Notes under the pieces: model-generated
What the model saw: the letters and a program-made list of their open reading frames with translations, nothing else
The model's database searches: none
What the model was told of the DNA's origin: nothing
Made by a program: the position numbers and the translations under genes
DNA from: Chloroflexota bacterium
Lineage (GTDB): Bacteria; Chloroflexota; FW602-bin22; JACPRP01
Assembly (NCBI GenBank): GCA_016210495.1
Contig: JACQUC010000240.1
Location: 1-53,451, forward strand
Length of the DNA: 53,451 bases
Direction of reading: 5' to 3'
Shown here: one piece after another, positions 1 through 8,320 of the stretch
Layout of the letters: each line of letters starts with the position of its first letter
Numbering within the stretch: the first letter of the stretch is position 1

Positions 1-803
1 CCAGGGAGGACTCTATATCTTACGAGCTGCCGATACTTGTCTTCAGTGATAAATCTCGGCCTGCCCCAAACGAAGCGATTCTGAACTGCGTTGTCTATGC
101 CAAGAACAGCAACGCTACCACTCTCGCTGAACTCCGAATGCCTCAGTTGACTCCCAAACGGACCCGTGCGAATTGTGTTCTTCCCTTTCTTCGCCAGAGA
201 TTCGATGGTTGCTCTAGGCCAACTCTCCTTACCCAATGCGTAGAACCGGTCTAGAAACAAAGATGACAAAAACGTCTCGCTGAGCTGCGCGGCGTAGCGG
301 CGTGTCCGGCGGAGGTGGTCCGCCTTCTCCAACAGCGCGGCGATGCGTCGTTGTTCGGGGAGCGGAGCAAGAGGAATCCGTACGCCTTCAAATGTCTCTT
401 TATTAACCTCGCCAAACGTTGCACCCCTTCCCAGTCCAACAATCCTTGGCGTCAAGAAACTAAGCGCATAGTATCCGTATAGTGAATCAAGCCGTTCATT
501 CGGTATGATGCTCTTGAAGCCCTGATTGGTACAAAGAGGGTAGGTAGAAATAGTGCAATACCCGATTGGTGCGCGTGTGCTATAGACAATGCTCCCAGAT
601 GGAAGTAGTTGGGTTGAACAACTATCATAACCTGCTCGAGTAATCTTGCGCAGCTTGCCCCGGAAATATGCGCCTTCGTGAGCCGACAAGTCAGCAGGTG
701 TTATCCAAGGAATATCACCATCCCAATATTCCTTGACGTAGGTGCTAGGAGTTGACCCCGTAACAACTTCGCCGAGATCACCTACCGGAATCCATTCAAA
801 CAT
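1..803 (-). CDS. hsdS: Type I restriction enzyme specificity subunit HsdS (3' end outside window)
   Basis: HsdS gives the HsdMS and HsdRMS complexes their DNA target. About 267 residues are visible from an ATG at 803-801, with no stop before the left edge. Family full length is about 400. The first target-recognition domain starts at once (GEVVTGSTPS, then WITPADLS) and ends in the conserved helix LPEQRRIAALLEKAD near residues 160-175. A second domain begins with IRTGPFGSQLRHSEF, a typical HsdS TRD2 entry. The start overlaps the hsdM stop by 8 nt, which indicates translational coupling. The frame stays open throughout, so nothing suggests decay. The target sequence cannot be predicted. Confidence 0.93.
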   Translation of the reverse strand, partial: MFEWIPVGDLGEVVTGSTPSTYVKEYWDGDIPWITPADLSAHEGAYFRGKLRKITRAGYDSCSTQLLPSGSIVYSTRAPIGYCTISTYPLCTNQGFKSIIPNERLDSLYGYYALSFLTPRIVGLGRGATFGEVNKETFEGVRIPLAPLPEQRRIAALLEKADHLRRTRRYAAQLSETFLSSLFLDRFYALGKESWPRATIESLAKKGKNTIRTGPFGSQLRHSEFSESGSVAVLGIDNAVQNRFVWGRPRFITEDKYRQLVRYRVLP

Positions 804-2508
804 CTAGCACATCAATCAGTTCTTTGATTCCTTTTGCCATAGAATGGTTCAATTCTACCAGCCGCACCAGCGTCACCTGCGGGTCTTCGTAGTATTCCTC
901 GTCCTCCTCCACCCGTCGGTAGCGGCTCGCGGAGAGATCGTACTTGTTTGCCCGCACCTGCTCTTTCGTCACCCAGAATTGGCGCGTCAGTTGGTTAATC
1001 TCCCTTTGCCGTGGCTCAATCTCGCCGTGCAGTTTCTCCAACCGTGCCTGCATCGCTTGGAGCGCCTTCGCGGCGTCGCCATCGCCGTCGGGCGCAATCG
1101 CCTGCTCAAACGTCAGGCGATTCATCTCCTTTTGCAGGCCAAGGCGTTCGGCTTTGAGCGGCGCGACCCGGTCCCGCAGTATGCTCAATCGCTCCTCACG
1201 CTGAGCGTTAAATGTCGCCTCGAACCGATTCGCCCAGCATTTCAACACATCGGGAATGTCGTTCTCGCCGGGCGTCGGTGTGCGCTTGTCGTCGAGCGAA
1301 AACCCGTCGTGCTCCATATCGTAGAACCAGATGCGGTCGGTCGTCGCGGCCCGCGTGAACAGGAGCACCGCCGTCGAAACGCCCGCGTAGGGCTTGAACA
1401 CGCCGCTCGGCATAGAGACCACGCCGTCCAGCCGGTTCTCTTCGATGAGGCGTTTCCGCGTCTCCACGTGCGCCCTGCTGGAGCCAAAGAGCACGCCGTC
1501 GGGCACGATCACTGCGGAGCGCCCACCCATATCCAGGGCGCGCAAGATGAGGTGCACGAACAGCAGTTCCGATTTCGTGGTGTTGCCCGGCAGAGTCGGA
1601 CTGACGTCCGATTTGTCCACGGCGCCCTTGAACGGCGGATTCATCAGGATCACGTCGTACTGGCGCTCCTCGGCAAACGCCTTCGACAGCGTGTCCATGT
1701 AGAAGAAGCGCGGCGAGGCGATGCCGTGCAGCATCAAGTTCATCGAGCCGATGCGCAGCATCGTCATTCCCGAATCGTTATCGTAGCCGCGCAACGCCTT
1801 GTCTTTCAGGAATTCATTGTCAGCCCTGGACAACAAATCGCCGATGAGATTGTGGGCGATGCCTTCTTCGTCGCGCGTGAGAATCTCGGGCGACGTGTGT
1901 CTTTCGAGGATGTGTTGATACGCATTGACGAGAAAGCCCGCCGTCCCGGCCGCCAGATCGCCGATCCGTTCGCGTGGCTTGGGATCGATCATCTGCACCA
2001 TCATCCGAATGATGTGGCGCGGGGTGCGGAACTGCCCGTTGCGTCCCGCGATGTTTAGATGACCAAGGAGGTACTCATAAAGATCGCCTTGCACATCCTG
2101 GTTTTGGGTGCTAATCTGCATCTGGTCAATCAGCTTACACGCTTCGATGAGCAAGCTCGGCTTGTTGATTTTGAACTCGGCGTTCTTCATGTACTGCTGA
2201 AAAGAGCTCCCCTCGACGCCGAGCTTCTTCAGCTCCGGAAAGACCTGCTCTTTGACAGTCGCCAGGGCATCGTCGGCTTTGAGCTGCGTCCAATATCGCC
2301 AGCGGATGCCCGCCGAAAGGAGCGCCGTGTGACCCTGCCCGAGCATGCTCGCGCGTCTTTCACGGCGGTCTTCCTCCTCGTCCAGGCGCTTCATGAACAG
2401 CAGATACGAAAACTGCTCGATGGCGTCGAGCGGATTGGATAGGCCGCCCGTCCACAGCTTGTCCCAGAGTGCATCAACCTGCGATTTCAGTTTCGGATCA
2501 GTGAGCAT
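796..2508 (-). CDS. hsdM: Type I restriction-modification DNA methyltransferase subunit HsdM
   Basis: This N6-adenine methyltransferase of a type I system uses S-adenosylmethionine and works with HsdS. At 570 aa it has normal family length. An N-terminal HsdM_N region (residues about 1-150) is followed by GQFRTPRHII (159-168), the SAM-binding motif I variant DLAAGTAGF (184-192; usual form D-P-A-C-G-T-G-G-F) and the catalytic motif IV NPPF (290-293). The C-terminus is coiled-coil-like (about 440-500). The ATG at 2508 has AGGGAA just upstream. The gene lies 62 bp after hsdR and overlaps hsdS by 8 nt. The motif I change of P-A-C to L-A-A occurs in the family and need not abolish activity. Confidence 0.95.
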   Translation of the reverse strand: MLTDPKLKSQVDALWDKLWTGGLSNPLDAIEQFSYLLFMKRLDEEEDRRERRASMLGQGHTALLSAGIRWRYWTQLKADDALATVKEQVFPELKKLGVEGSSFQQYMKNAEFKINKPSLLIEACKLIDQMQISTQNQDVQGDLYEYLLGHLNIAGRNGQFRTPRHIIRMMVQMIDPKPRERIGDLAAGTAGFLVNAYQHILERHTSPEILTRDEEGIAHNLIGDLLSRADNEFLKDKALRGYDNDSGMTMLRIGSMNLMLHGIASPRFFYMDTLSKAFAEERQYDVILMNPPFKGAVDKSDVSPTLPGNTTKSELLFVHLILRALDMGGRSAVIVPDGVLFGSSRAHVETRKRLIEENRLDGVVSMPSGVFKPYAGVSTAVLLFTRAATTDRIWFYDMEHDGFSLDDKRTPTPGENDIPDVLKCWANRFEATFNAQREERLSILRDRVAPLKAERLGLQKEMNRLTFEQAIAPDGDGDAAKALQAMQARLEKLHGEIEPRQREINQLTRQFWVTKEQVRANKYDLSASRYRRVEEDEEYYEDPQVTLVRLVELNHSMAKGIKELIDVLDV

Positions 2509-2570
2509 CGTTCCCTATCCACGCGGCAAGTCACTTGCTCCAGGTAGCCAGAACCTTGCTGAATTCAATC

Positions 2571-5315
2571 CTAAGCAACCAGCCGCTCCGCAAAATCAAG
2601 CACTTCGTCAACATCGCGCGCTGTAAACCACCTGTCCACCGCGTCATCGCCAAAGCGAGTGAGCGGATCCTCGTACAGGTCCATCCGTTCCAGTCTGCGC
2701 TTCTGGATAAATACGTTCTGCACCACACGCAGGAAGTTGATCTGATCGGCGTTGTATTCATGCTGCGAGATGAACGCCTGGAACAGATGCCGCACTACCT
2801 CGTCGTAGTCCGGCAACCCTTCTATTCCCAGCACGGCACGCAAGAACGAAAGCAGGCTACCCACCTTCAGGCCATATGCCTTACGGATGTTCGCCTCCGT
2901 GAGCTCCACCTCCCCACCGCCCAGTTCGACGCGCAAGGTGCGCTCCAGGTCGATCAACTCCCAATCGTCCACCGGCTCGTCCCGTTGAATCGCCTGAATG
3001 GCAGGGTGATTCTCGACGAGCTCGCGGATCCGCTTCTCCACACGCTCGCGATATTCCTCGACGTAGACCTGCTCCTTGCCGCCATGCAGCAGTATGTAGC
3101 CCCTCACATCGATTGTGTCCGGCAGGTCCAGCAGCAGAAAGGCATTGGTCTCCTCGCGCCGGTTCCTCATTTGTGGCGCCAGGTCATCCGCCAGCCGGTT
3201 TAGCTCATCTGTCGTCGCTTCGGCCAGCCTCCCCGGCGAAGCGCCCACTTCTACACTTGGCCTGAGAGCGGGATCATTGACCACGAAATCCGGCAAACGG
3301 CTCACATCCCCGGCGATGGATTCCATGGTCGCGCCCGGGTCCTTTTCCGCGCGTTTCTGCCACTTCAACCGTTCGACCTTACTGATGAAGGTTGCCCCTT
3401 CCACGTCACCAGCCGAGGCATAGCGCAAAAGCGGCCCCACCCGATTCCTTAAGAAATCGATGTTCTTAGACGTGAGATGGAGCCAAAACGCCTCGCGGTC
3501 GACCTCCTCAACGTCGGCAAGTGACCGTCTCACCAAGAACGAATCCCTCGGTATCTGCGCGATTTGGGCGCGCAGGTCGCCAACGGTGCGCTCGAACTCC
3601 CGCGATGCCCGAGAATCCAGATCCAATTCGAGTAGCTTTAGACGCGTGTTAAAGATTGTAACCAGCACCGGCATCGACGGGGCAACCGAATCGTCGGCTT
3701 GCCTATTGAAATCATTTTCCCAGAAGTCGATGATGAGGAACCCGGTCTTGCGCCCGTCCGGTAGAAGATGATACATTCGACACGTCGCGTGATTTCGCGT
3801 GCCGCGTCCGACCATCTGCTGCAGCTTGATCTGCGACTGAACCGGCTTCATGAAAACCAGGTTCACCGCCTCCGGTACGTCAATTCCCGTGTCCAGCATG
3901 TCGACGGAGATAGCGATTCGCGGCATGTCCTGCTTTTTGAATCCCTCCACCAGTTGCCCGCGATACTCCGATTCATGCGTGACCACCCGGCTCAAATGAG
4001 GGAAGTGGGGAAACATCTTCTCGAAGGCATCCTGTAATCGCAGCGCGTGTTTCTGGGTCATGGCAAACACAATCGTCTTTCCGGGCAGGTGCCCGGATTC
4101 GTCTTTGAGACATACCTCCCATATTTCTTCCCATTGTTTCCGGAGCGTGTCTTTGTTGCTTACCTTTTTCTCGAGGTCTGTTCCTTCGAAATCGATATCG
4201 TCGGGGTCGAGCCCCAGCTCGATAATGGCATTGCGGTCCTCTTCCGACAGATCGACGCCTTTGATGCCCTTGCGCTGGAACCTGGTGCGCGCCCCGTACA
4301 GATCGAACGGAACGAGGAACCCATCCCGAATCGCTTCCTCGTAGGTGTAGAGGAACGTTGGCTTGCCGTCGCCGCAATCGAACACCAGGAAGGTGTTTCG
4401 GTCGATGAACTGCGCGGGGGTGGCGGTCAGCCCGATCATCTTCGCGTCAAAGTACTCGATGATCTCCTCGTACTTGTTGAAGATCGAGCGATGGACCTCG
4501 TCAAAGATAATAAGGTCGAAAAACGAAGGAGTGAATTGCTGAAAACAGTTGCTCAAGGCCTGCAGCGTGCCCGCAAACAGACGCTTGGTCTTCTCAGCCT
4601 CCACAGTATGCGCATAGACTCGTCCGCGCGGCTCATCTGGCAGAAACGTCTTGAACCCATCCGTGAGCGCCTGCTTTACCAGCGCATCGCGATCGGCGAG
4701 GAACAGCACCTTCTGAGCCTGCTTGGCGCGAAGGAATAGGTCCACCAGGGATACGACCGTGCGCGTCTTGCCGGTGCCCGTCGCCATCACCAGCAATGCC
4801 TTGCGCTTCCCTCGGTCGAAGGCCTCGGCGATACGTCGAATCGCCTCGTGCTGATAAGAGCGGTCCGTAATAGTCGAGTTGATTGGTGAGTAGACAAGGG
4901 CGCTTCCGTTCTGACGAATGAACAGCAGCCGCTCGAGATCGTCAGGGGAAAAGAAACCCGCCACCAGTCGTTTGGGGGCAAACTCGCTATCCCAAAAGTA
5001 AGTGTCTATTCCGTTGGCCAGAAACGCGTATGGGCGAAAACTTTGATGCTTGGCAATTTCTGTGATGTAATGCTCCGCCTGCTGCTGCGCCAGGCGGGGA
5101 TCGTGAGTTGTCCGCTTTGCCTCGACAATGGCGATAACCTCGCCGTTCTCACGACAAAGCGCGTAATCCGTGATGCCATTCCAAGGCTCGGCATCCTCCC
5201 CGTCCACAGGTATCTCAAACTTGACCCGTGACCGGTTTGCCAGATTCCATCCCGCCTTACTCACTTGCGGATCTATCTTATCCCTTCGCGTCTTCGCCTC
5301 TGATGGACTGAGCAA
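2571..5315 (-). CDS. hsdR: Type I restriction enzyme R subunit (nuclease-translocase), EcoEI type
   Basis: HsdR is the ATP-driven translocase and endonuclease of the complex. Visible domains are an N-terminal PD-(D/E)xK-like nuclease (D50, then E65-A-K67), helicase motif I ATGTGKT (178-184), motif II DEVH (272-275), a motif III-like TATPA, motif VI QMVGRGTR, and a C-terminal EcoEI-type region. The 914-aa length fits the family. The start is a TTG at 5315-5313 preceded by GGAGAA, and no better in-frame start lies upstream. Transcription probably begins at the promoter at 5459-5487. The nuclease and helicase motifs all look intact, so an active system is plausible. Confidence 0.94.
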   Translation of the reverse strand: MLSPSEAKTRRDKIDPQVSKAGWNLANRSRVKFEIPVDGEDAEPWNGITDYALCRENGEVIAIVEAKRTTHDPRLAQQQAEHYITEIAKHQSFRPYAFLANGIDTYFWDSEFAPKRLVAGFFSPDDLERLLFIRQNGSALVYSPINSTITDRSYQHEAIRRIAEAFDRGKRKALLVMATGTGKTRTVVSLVDLFLRAKQAQKVLFLADRDALVKQALTDGFKTFLPDEPRGRVYAHTVEAEKTKRLFAGTLQALSNCFQQFTPSFFDLIIFDEVHRSIFNKYEEIIEYFDAKMIGLTATPAQFIDRNTFLVFDCGDGKPTFLYTYEEAIRDGFLVPFDLYGARTRFQRKGIKGVDLSEEDRNAIIELGLDPDDIDFEGTDLEKKVSNKDTLRKQWEEIWEVCLKDESGHLPGKTIVFAMTQKHALRLQDAFEKMFPHFPHLSRVVTHESEYRGQLVEGFKKQDMPRIAISVDMLDTGIDVPEAVNLVFMKPVQSQIKLQQMVGRGTRNHATCRMYHLLPDGRKTGFLIIDFWENDFNRQADDSVAPSMPVLVTIFNTRLKLLELDLDSRASREFERTVGDLRAQIAQIPRDSFLVRRSLADVEEVDREAFWLHLTSKNIDFLRNRVGPLLRYASAGDVEGATFISKVERLKWQKRAEKDPGATMESIAGDVSRLPDFVVNDPALRPSVEVGASPGRLAEATTDELNRLADDLAPQMRNRREETNAFLLLDLPDTIDVRGYILLHGGKEQVYVEEYRERVEKRIRELVENHPAIQAIQRDEPVDDWELIDLERTLRVELGGGEVELTEANIRKAYGLKVGSLLSFLRAVLGIEGLPDYDEVVRHLFQAFISQHEYNADQINFLRVVQNVFIQKRRLERMDLYEDPLTRFGDDAVDRWFTARDVDEVLDFAERLVA

Positions 5316-5430
5316 CTAACTTCTCCAATGCGTCTATGGGTCTAAGAAAACCGCCGTCATTGGTGAACTACACGAACTCAATGCCTGCATACTCCACGGC
5401 GGTTGCATGTTTGGGAGGCGCAACGCTCAT
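5278..5430 (-). pseudogene. Small reading frame upstream of hsdR, interrupted by an amber codon
   Basis: An ATG at 5430-5428 has a strong Shine-Dalgarno site (GGAGGT at 5441-5436, 5-nt spacer) and a good promoter 30 nt upstream. It opens a 20-codon frame ending in TAG at 5370-5368. The same frame then stays open for 30 more codons to a TAA at 5280-5278, and that part (FTNDGGFLRPIDALEKLVAQ...) reads like ordinary protein. The hsdR TTG start lies inside it in another frame. It may be a nonsense-mutated 50-aa gene, a 20-aa leader peptide coupled to hsdR, or chance. No family was recognised. Confidence 0.4.
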
Positions 5431-5458
5431 GTGGTACCTCCAATGCTTTGTTGCCTGC

Positions 5459-5487
5459 ATGTTAGGCTCTAAAACCAAAAACGTCAA
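5459..5487 (-). promoter_or_regulatory. Sigma70-type promoter of the hsdRMS operon
   Basis: On the minus strand TTGACG (5487-5482) is followed by a 17-nt spacer and TAACAT (5464-5459). It points toward the small frame at 5430 and hsdR. Spacing is ideal and the -35 matches at 5 of 6 positions. Confidence 0.6.
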
Positions 5488-5573
5488 GCGTTGGCCGACC
5501 AATCGTGCACGTTCTTGGCAGCAACTTGCTCTTTTCAGCCGTCTAAATGATCCGGCATCATTGTTGGCGCACG

Positions 5574-5622
5574 AGACCGACTCGGTTTTCCAAAACCGAG
5601 TCGGTCTGGCTGGTTACCAGCC
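5574..5622. repeat. Perfect 16-bp inverted repeat followed by a second hairpin
   Basis: Arms 5574-5589 and 5592-5607 are exact reverse complements (AGACCGACTCGGTTTT on the left) with a 2-nt loop. Immediately after, 5608-5614 (GGCTGGT) pairs with 5616-5622 (ACCAGCC). There is no T-run, so a rho-independent terminator is less likely than a mobile or structural repeat. Confidence 0.75.
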
Positions 5623-5984
5623 GACATCGTTTGCGCCGGATTACTTAGAGTGCGGCCTTCATCAACTCCCAGAGGCAGAGGGCACTGGCCCATCGTCCGT
5701 TCGCTCCCACAGACCACTTACCACGCCGCCCACCGCCGCACTCCCCCAACCCGCGTAGGCGGGTTTCGTTTGCCTAGCCCGCGACTTCTAGTCGCCGGGC
5801 GCACCCACCCGTGCAGCGCCGCCTGCCACGTCCGCCTACCCGCCCCTACCAATCCCCTTAGTGCCCTTCGTGACCTTCGTGGACAACGTATTTCCGGAAT
5901 AGCCTGAAATACCCCTCCAAAACGTTGTTTTTCGACCCCCCAAAGTGAATTATATATAGTAGCAGAACATTCGTTCGTATCCCA

Positions 5985-6062
5985 GTAACACGGAGTCACA
6001 GACCCAACAACACCTTCGCGCCGCTCTGTGTCTGCGTGCCTCCGTGGTGCATTCCCGCGTCC
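5985..6062. repeat. Probable dispersed intergenic repeat, 'TEARRHR'-type
   Basis: The tract contains CACGGAGTCACAGA and then CTCTGTGTCTGCGTGCCTCCGTGG, a bilaterally related pair of motifs. Translated on the minus strand it gives TTEARRHRAARR, a pattern I recognise from spurious intergenic ORFs in many environmental genomes. This is recognition from memory. No second copy is visible in the window. Confidence 0.35.
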
Positions 6063-6187
6063 CGAATGTCTCTACCAAACAACAAGACTCGAGGAGGTCA
6101 ACCCAAAAATGCCAAACGAAGCCAAAATCCAAGCCAGCCGCGACAACGCACCAGCCCCCAACCCTCGACCCCTAACCCCCGTTTCTG

Positions 6188-6600
6188 CCAAACAAACCCA
6201 ATTTTCGGCCACCCGGCCCCACGCGGGCGCTTCGCGCCCACAACTCCTGCAATGGGCCGCGCCTGCGACCGTTGCTAATTCTACCAAACAAACCCAATCG
6301 CCGGGTCGGCGACGTGAGCAATGTTCCCGTGCAGGTGGCACTGGCTGTCCTTCGGCAGATGGGTGCCGGGGCAACCACGCAGGGTTGCCCCTACAGCGCT
6401 GCTGCCCTGGGCAGCACTTTGCGTCAAGCAAATCAATCACAAAGCTGTCCTCCACCACGCCCGATGAAAAACACGACGTGACCAAACAAACCCAATCACC
6501 TGCTAACCGGCCTGTCCGAAGGACTTCGGAGACGCGGCAGCTTCAGCCCCGCGACCGTCTTCCATGGCCCAGCGACTCGCCTCCACCAAACAAACCCAAA
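6188..6600 (+). repeat. Four copies of a 14-bp direct repeat, core CCAAACAAACCCAA
   Basis: Exact cores occur at 6188-6201, 6284-6297, 6482-6495 and 6586-6599, and the first three are followed by T. Degenerate versions lie near 6075 and 6110. Spacings are 96, 198 and 104 bp, roughly multiples of 100. Intervening sequence is not conserved. The copies fall in different reading frames relative to one another, so this is a DNA or RNA repeat rather than a protein repeat. Confidence 0.8.
6367..6395 (-). repeat. TAGGGGC palindromic element, copy A
   Basis: Stem GGGGCAACC (6368-6376) pairs with GGTTGCCCC (6383-6391), followed by TACA. Reverse-complemented, its 28-bp core is identical to copy C at 14948-14975. 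Confidence 0.85.
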
Positions 6601-6735
6601 TATCAGCCAGTCGGGCTTCCCTACCCCACTGCCACCACCCACCAAAATTCCGCCGCTGCGACCGCTGCCGGGGGGGCGGGGAGTCCGCGCAGGCGGACTT
6701 GGTTTTGGTTGCTGCGGTTTCAACCGCCCGGCACG

Positions 6736-6764
6736 TTGACATCGCGCCTGCCGTCTGCTACACT
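6736..6764 (+). promoter_or_regulatory. Sigma70-type promoter of the catabolic operon
   Basis: A consensus TTGACA (6736-6741), a 17-nt spacer and TACACT (6759-6764, 4 of 6 matches) stand 75 bp before the first micro-gene and 205 bp before the decarboxylase alpha gene. It is the only good promoter match found between the repeat mosaic and the operon. Confidence 0.65.
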
Positions 6765-6838
6765 AGCGCCGATCTCGCGAATTGGCCTTTCTATCTCGCG
6801 ACACACGCGTAGCCTCCTCTGCGAGCGGACAGTTTTCC

Positions 6839-6934
6839 ATGGCCGAACGCGGCGACCTGACACAACCCATTCCAAAGCCAGAGAAGCACATCGATAACAG
6901 GTACTGGGAGAAGGCGATCAAATCGGTGCAATAG
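6839..6934 (+). CDS. 31-residue micro-protein, paralogue 1
   Basis: An ATG-to-TAG frame of 31 codons lies 34 bp before the decarboxylase alpha gene. It aligns without gaps over its whole length with a second frame at 10503-10598, with 21 of 31 residues identical. The shared skeleton is M-x-E-x-G-D-L, then P-x-P-K, then EKxIDNxYWEKA and K-S-x-Q-stop. Eight of the 21 identical residues use different third-position codons, which supports selection on the protein. The Shine-Dalgarno match is weak. An in-frame TTG at 6782 could lengthen it, but the similarity starts at the ATG. No family was recognised. It could be a functional small protein or the preserved tail of a lost gene. Confidence 0.55.
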   Translation: MAERGDLTQPIPKPEKHIDNRYWEKAIKSVQ

Positions 6935-6968
6935 GGTTTCACGATACTCGTGAGAAGGAGGGTTTTGT

Positions 6969-7505
6969 ATGTCATCTACGGCGTCAAATCCCCGGTACGC
7001 AGAGTTGATGATCGAGGGTCTGAAGGAAGCCGACGTGAAGATCGTCACCGCCCTGCCCGAAGGGCTGCTGCGCAGCTTCTATCGGATGGCGGCCGATGAT
7101 CCGGACATCCACTACGTTCGCGTGAGCAACGAGGCCGATATGCCCGGCATAGTGGCGGGCGCCTACCTCGGCGGCACGCGAGCGGTAATGGTCATGGAAA
7201 ACCAGGGCATACGCCAGGCCTGCCATCCCATCGGCCACTACGCCTTCGCCAGCCACATGCCGATGGTAATGTTCTTGTCCTTCCGCGGCGATTTCGGCGA
7301 GGGCAACTGGTGGGGTCACCATCACTCGCAGACCATGGAGCCTATTCTCAAAGCCTTCCGGATTCCCTTCCGCGTCGTTCGACGCCTGGAACAGATCAAG
7401 CCCAATATAAAGCGCGCCTTCGACCACGCCAATGCCAGTCAGTGGCCGGTCGCGCTCGTGTTTTCAGGTGAGTGTGTGGAGGTGTCGACCTATGCAAAAG
7501 ATTGA
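6969..7505 (+). CDS. Thiamine-diphosphate decarboxylase, alpha (PYR) subunit, sulfopyruvate decarboxylase ComD-like
   Basis: At 178 aa this matches the separate N-terminal half of split ThDP enzymes such as sulfopyruvate or phosphonopyruvate decarboxylase. The stretch RVSNEADMPGIVAGAYLGGTRAV (51-73) carries E55, at the place of the conserved glutamate that activates the thiamine aminopyrimidine, followed by MENQG. GAAGGAGGG precedes the ATG with good spacing. The gene overlaps the beta subunit by 14 nt, so the two are expected to form one complex. The natural 2-oxoacid substrate is unknown. Placement before amidohydrolases argues for catabolism rather than coenzyme M synthesis, and no other coenzyme M gene is present. 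Confidence 0.8.
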   Translation: MSSTASNPRYAELMIEGLKEADVKIVTALPEGLLRSFYRMAADDPDIHYVRVSNEADMPGIVAGAYLGGTRAVMVMENQGIRQACHPIGHYAFASHMPMVMFLSFRGDFGEGNWWGHHHSQTMEPILKAFRIPFRVVRRLEQIKPNIKRAFDHANASQWPVALVFSGECVEVSTYAKD

Positions 7506-8100
7506 CGTCGTTCGTGCGCTGGCGGCCCAGTGTAATCCCGATGACCTGTTCATTCATTCCATTGGCTGCATCCAGGACGATTGGTGGAACTATCGGCCGG
7601 GCGGCGTCGACAATACCTTTTCGCCGCACATGCTTGGCTCCATCTCGTCTACTGCTCTTGGGCTCGCCTTGGCCCTGCCTCACCGGCGCGTCGTTTCTCT
7701 GGAGACCGATGGTTCGGTCTTGATGAACGCCGGCATAATGTGTACAATAGGCGCCGAACGCCCCCCTAATCTGACCATAGTTGTCTTCGACAACGGGTGC
7801 TACGAGTCGATCGGCTGCCCGCTCACGCTGACGTCGATCAATACCGACCTGGCGAAGATGGCGGAGGGAGCCGGCTGCATCAACTGTGCAACTGCTCGTG
7901 ACGTCGAGACCTTCAGCGCCGAGGCCCGTCGACTCCTGACCGACAGCGAGATGGGCTTTCTGGTGGCAAAAGTCGAGATAGGGACCTACCCGTGGCCCGA
8001 GGACAAGAAGAAGGACACCGACGGCGTCGAGGACAAGTACAGGTTCATGCGCTACGTGGAGAAATTGGAGGGCATTCGCGTCCACAGGATCCATAACTAA
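7492..8100 (+). CDS. Thiamine-diphosphate decarboxylase, beta (PP) subunit, ComE-like
   Basis: This 202-aa protein is the C-terminal ThDP-binding partner of the gene before it. The diphosphate-binding motif is ETDGSVLMNAG (71-81), with T-D-G instead of the usual G-D-G, closed by DNGCYE (100-105). The start chosen is the ATG at 7492, because GGAGGTG lies 7 nt before it and the frame upstream is only an overlap with the alpha gene. The C-terminal part (EDKKKDTDGVEDKYRFMRYVEKLEG) is charged and typical of these short subunits. The pair should decarboxylate a 2-oxoacid. It could also be a carboligase. Confidence 0.8.
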   Translation: MQKIDVVRALAAQCNPDDLFIHSIGCIQDDWWNYRPGGVDNTFSPHMLGSISSTALGLALALPHRRVVSLETDGSVLMNAGIMCTIGAERPPNLTIVVFDNGCYESIGCPLTLTSINTDLAKMAEGAGCINCATARDVETFSAEARRLLTDSEMGFLVAKVEIGTYPWPEDKKKDTDGVEDKYRFMRYVEKLEGIRVHRIHN

Positions 8101-8320
8101 TCGAGGCTTGGTCATAATTGCGTGGGACGAATCAGGGGGTGTAGGCGTCTCGCCCGCGAGGGGGCGGGCCCCGCTTTGCGGGGCGCTCCCGGCTCAACGT
8201 TCCCAGTCCGCTTTTGCGCGCCTTGTTTGATTAATGACCATGCCTCAACTAATCACGAAAATACGTCAACCGCCGAGGCCGCTGAGAGCAAGGATACTTT
8301 ATTCTAGTGGAGGCCAACTT
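8101..8320. other. Intergenic spacer with a GC-rich hairpin
   Basis: GCCCCGC (8168-8174) and GCGGGGC (8178-8184) form a 7-bp stem with a TTT loop. The rest (about 8245-8305) resembles another common intergenic repeat type with CACGAAAATACG and CCGCCGAGGCCGC. No promoter was recognised, so the downstream gene probably belongs to the same operon. Confidence 0.5.

Larger units (their letters stand above)
5488..6735. other. Gene-poor stretch made of several short repeat types
   Basis: No frame here has a ribosome binding site together with recognisable protein sequence. The open frames are proline/arginine/threonine-rich and follow the repeats. The stretch contains tandem hairpins (5574-5622), a CCCGC..GCGGG-type inverted repeat near 5750-5765, tracts resembling common spurious intergenic repeats (about 5860-5890 and 5985-6060), four CCAAACAAACCCAA units and one TAGGGGC palindrome (6367-6395). 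It separates the divergent hsd and catabolic operons. Confidence 0.6.

Noticed and set aside
844..2058. A 404-codon open frame on the plus strand over hsdM
   Set aside because: Opposite-strand shadow of a gene with clear methyltransferase motifs; its composition is unlike protein.
6028..6897. A 289-codon plus-strand frame in the repeat mosaic
   Set aside because: Its sequence follows the CCAAACAAACCC and TAGGGGC repeats, has no ribosome site and no recognisable protein features.
6969..8100. Coenzyme M biosynthesis from the ComD/ComE-like pair
   Set aside because: No other coenzyme M gene is present and the neighbours are catabolic. The split ThDP architecture is shared by several 2-oxoacid decarboxylases.
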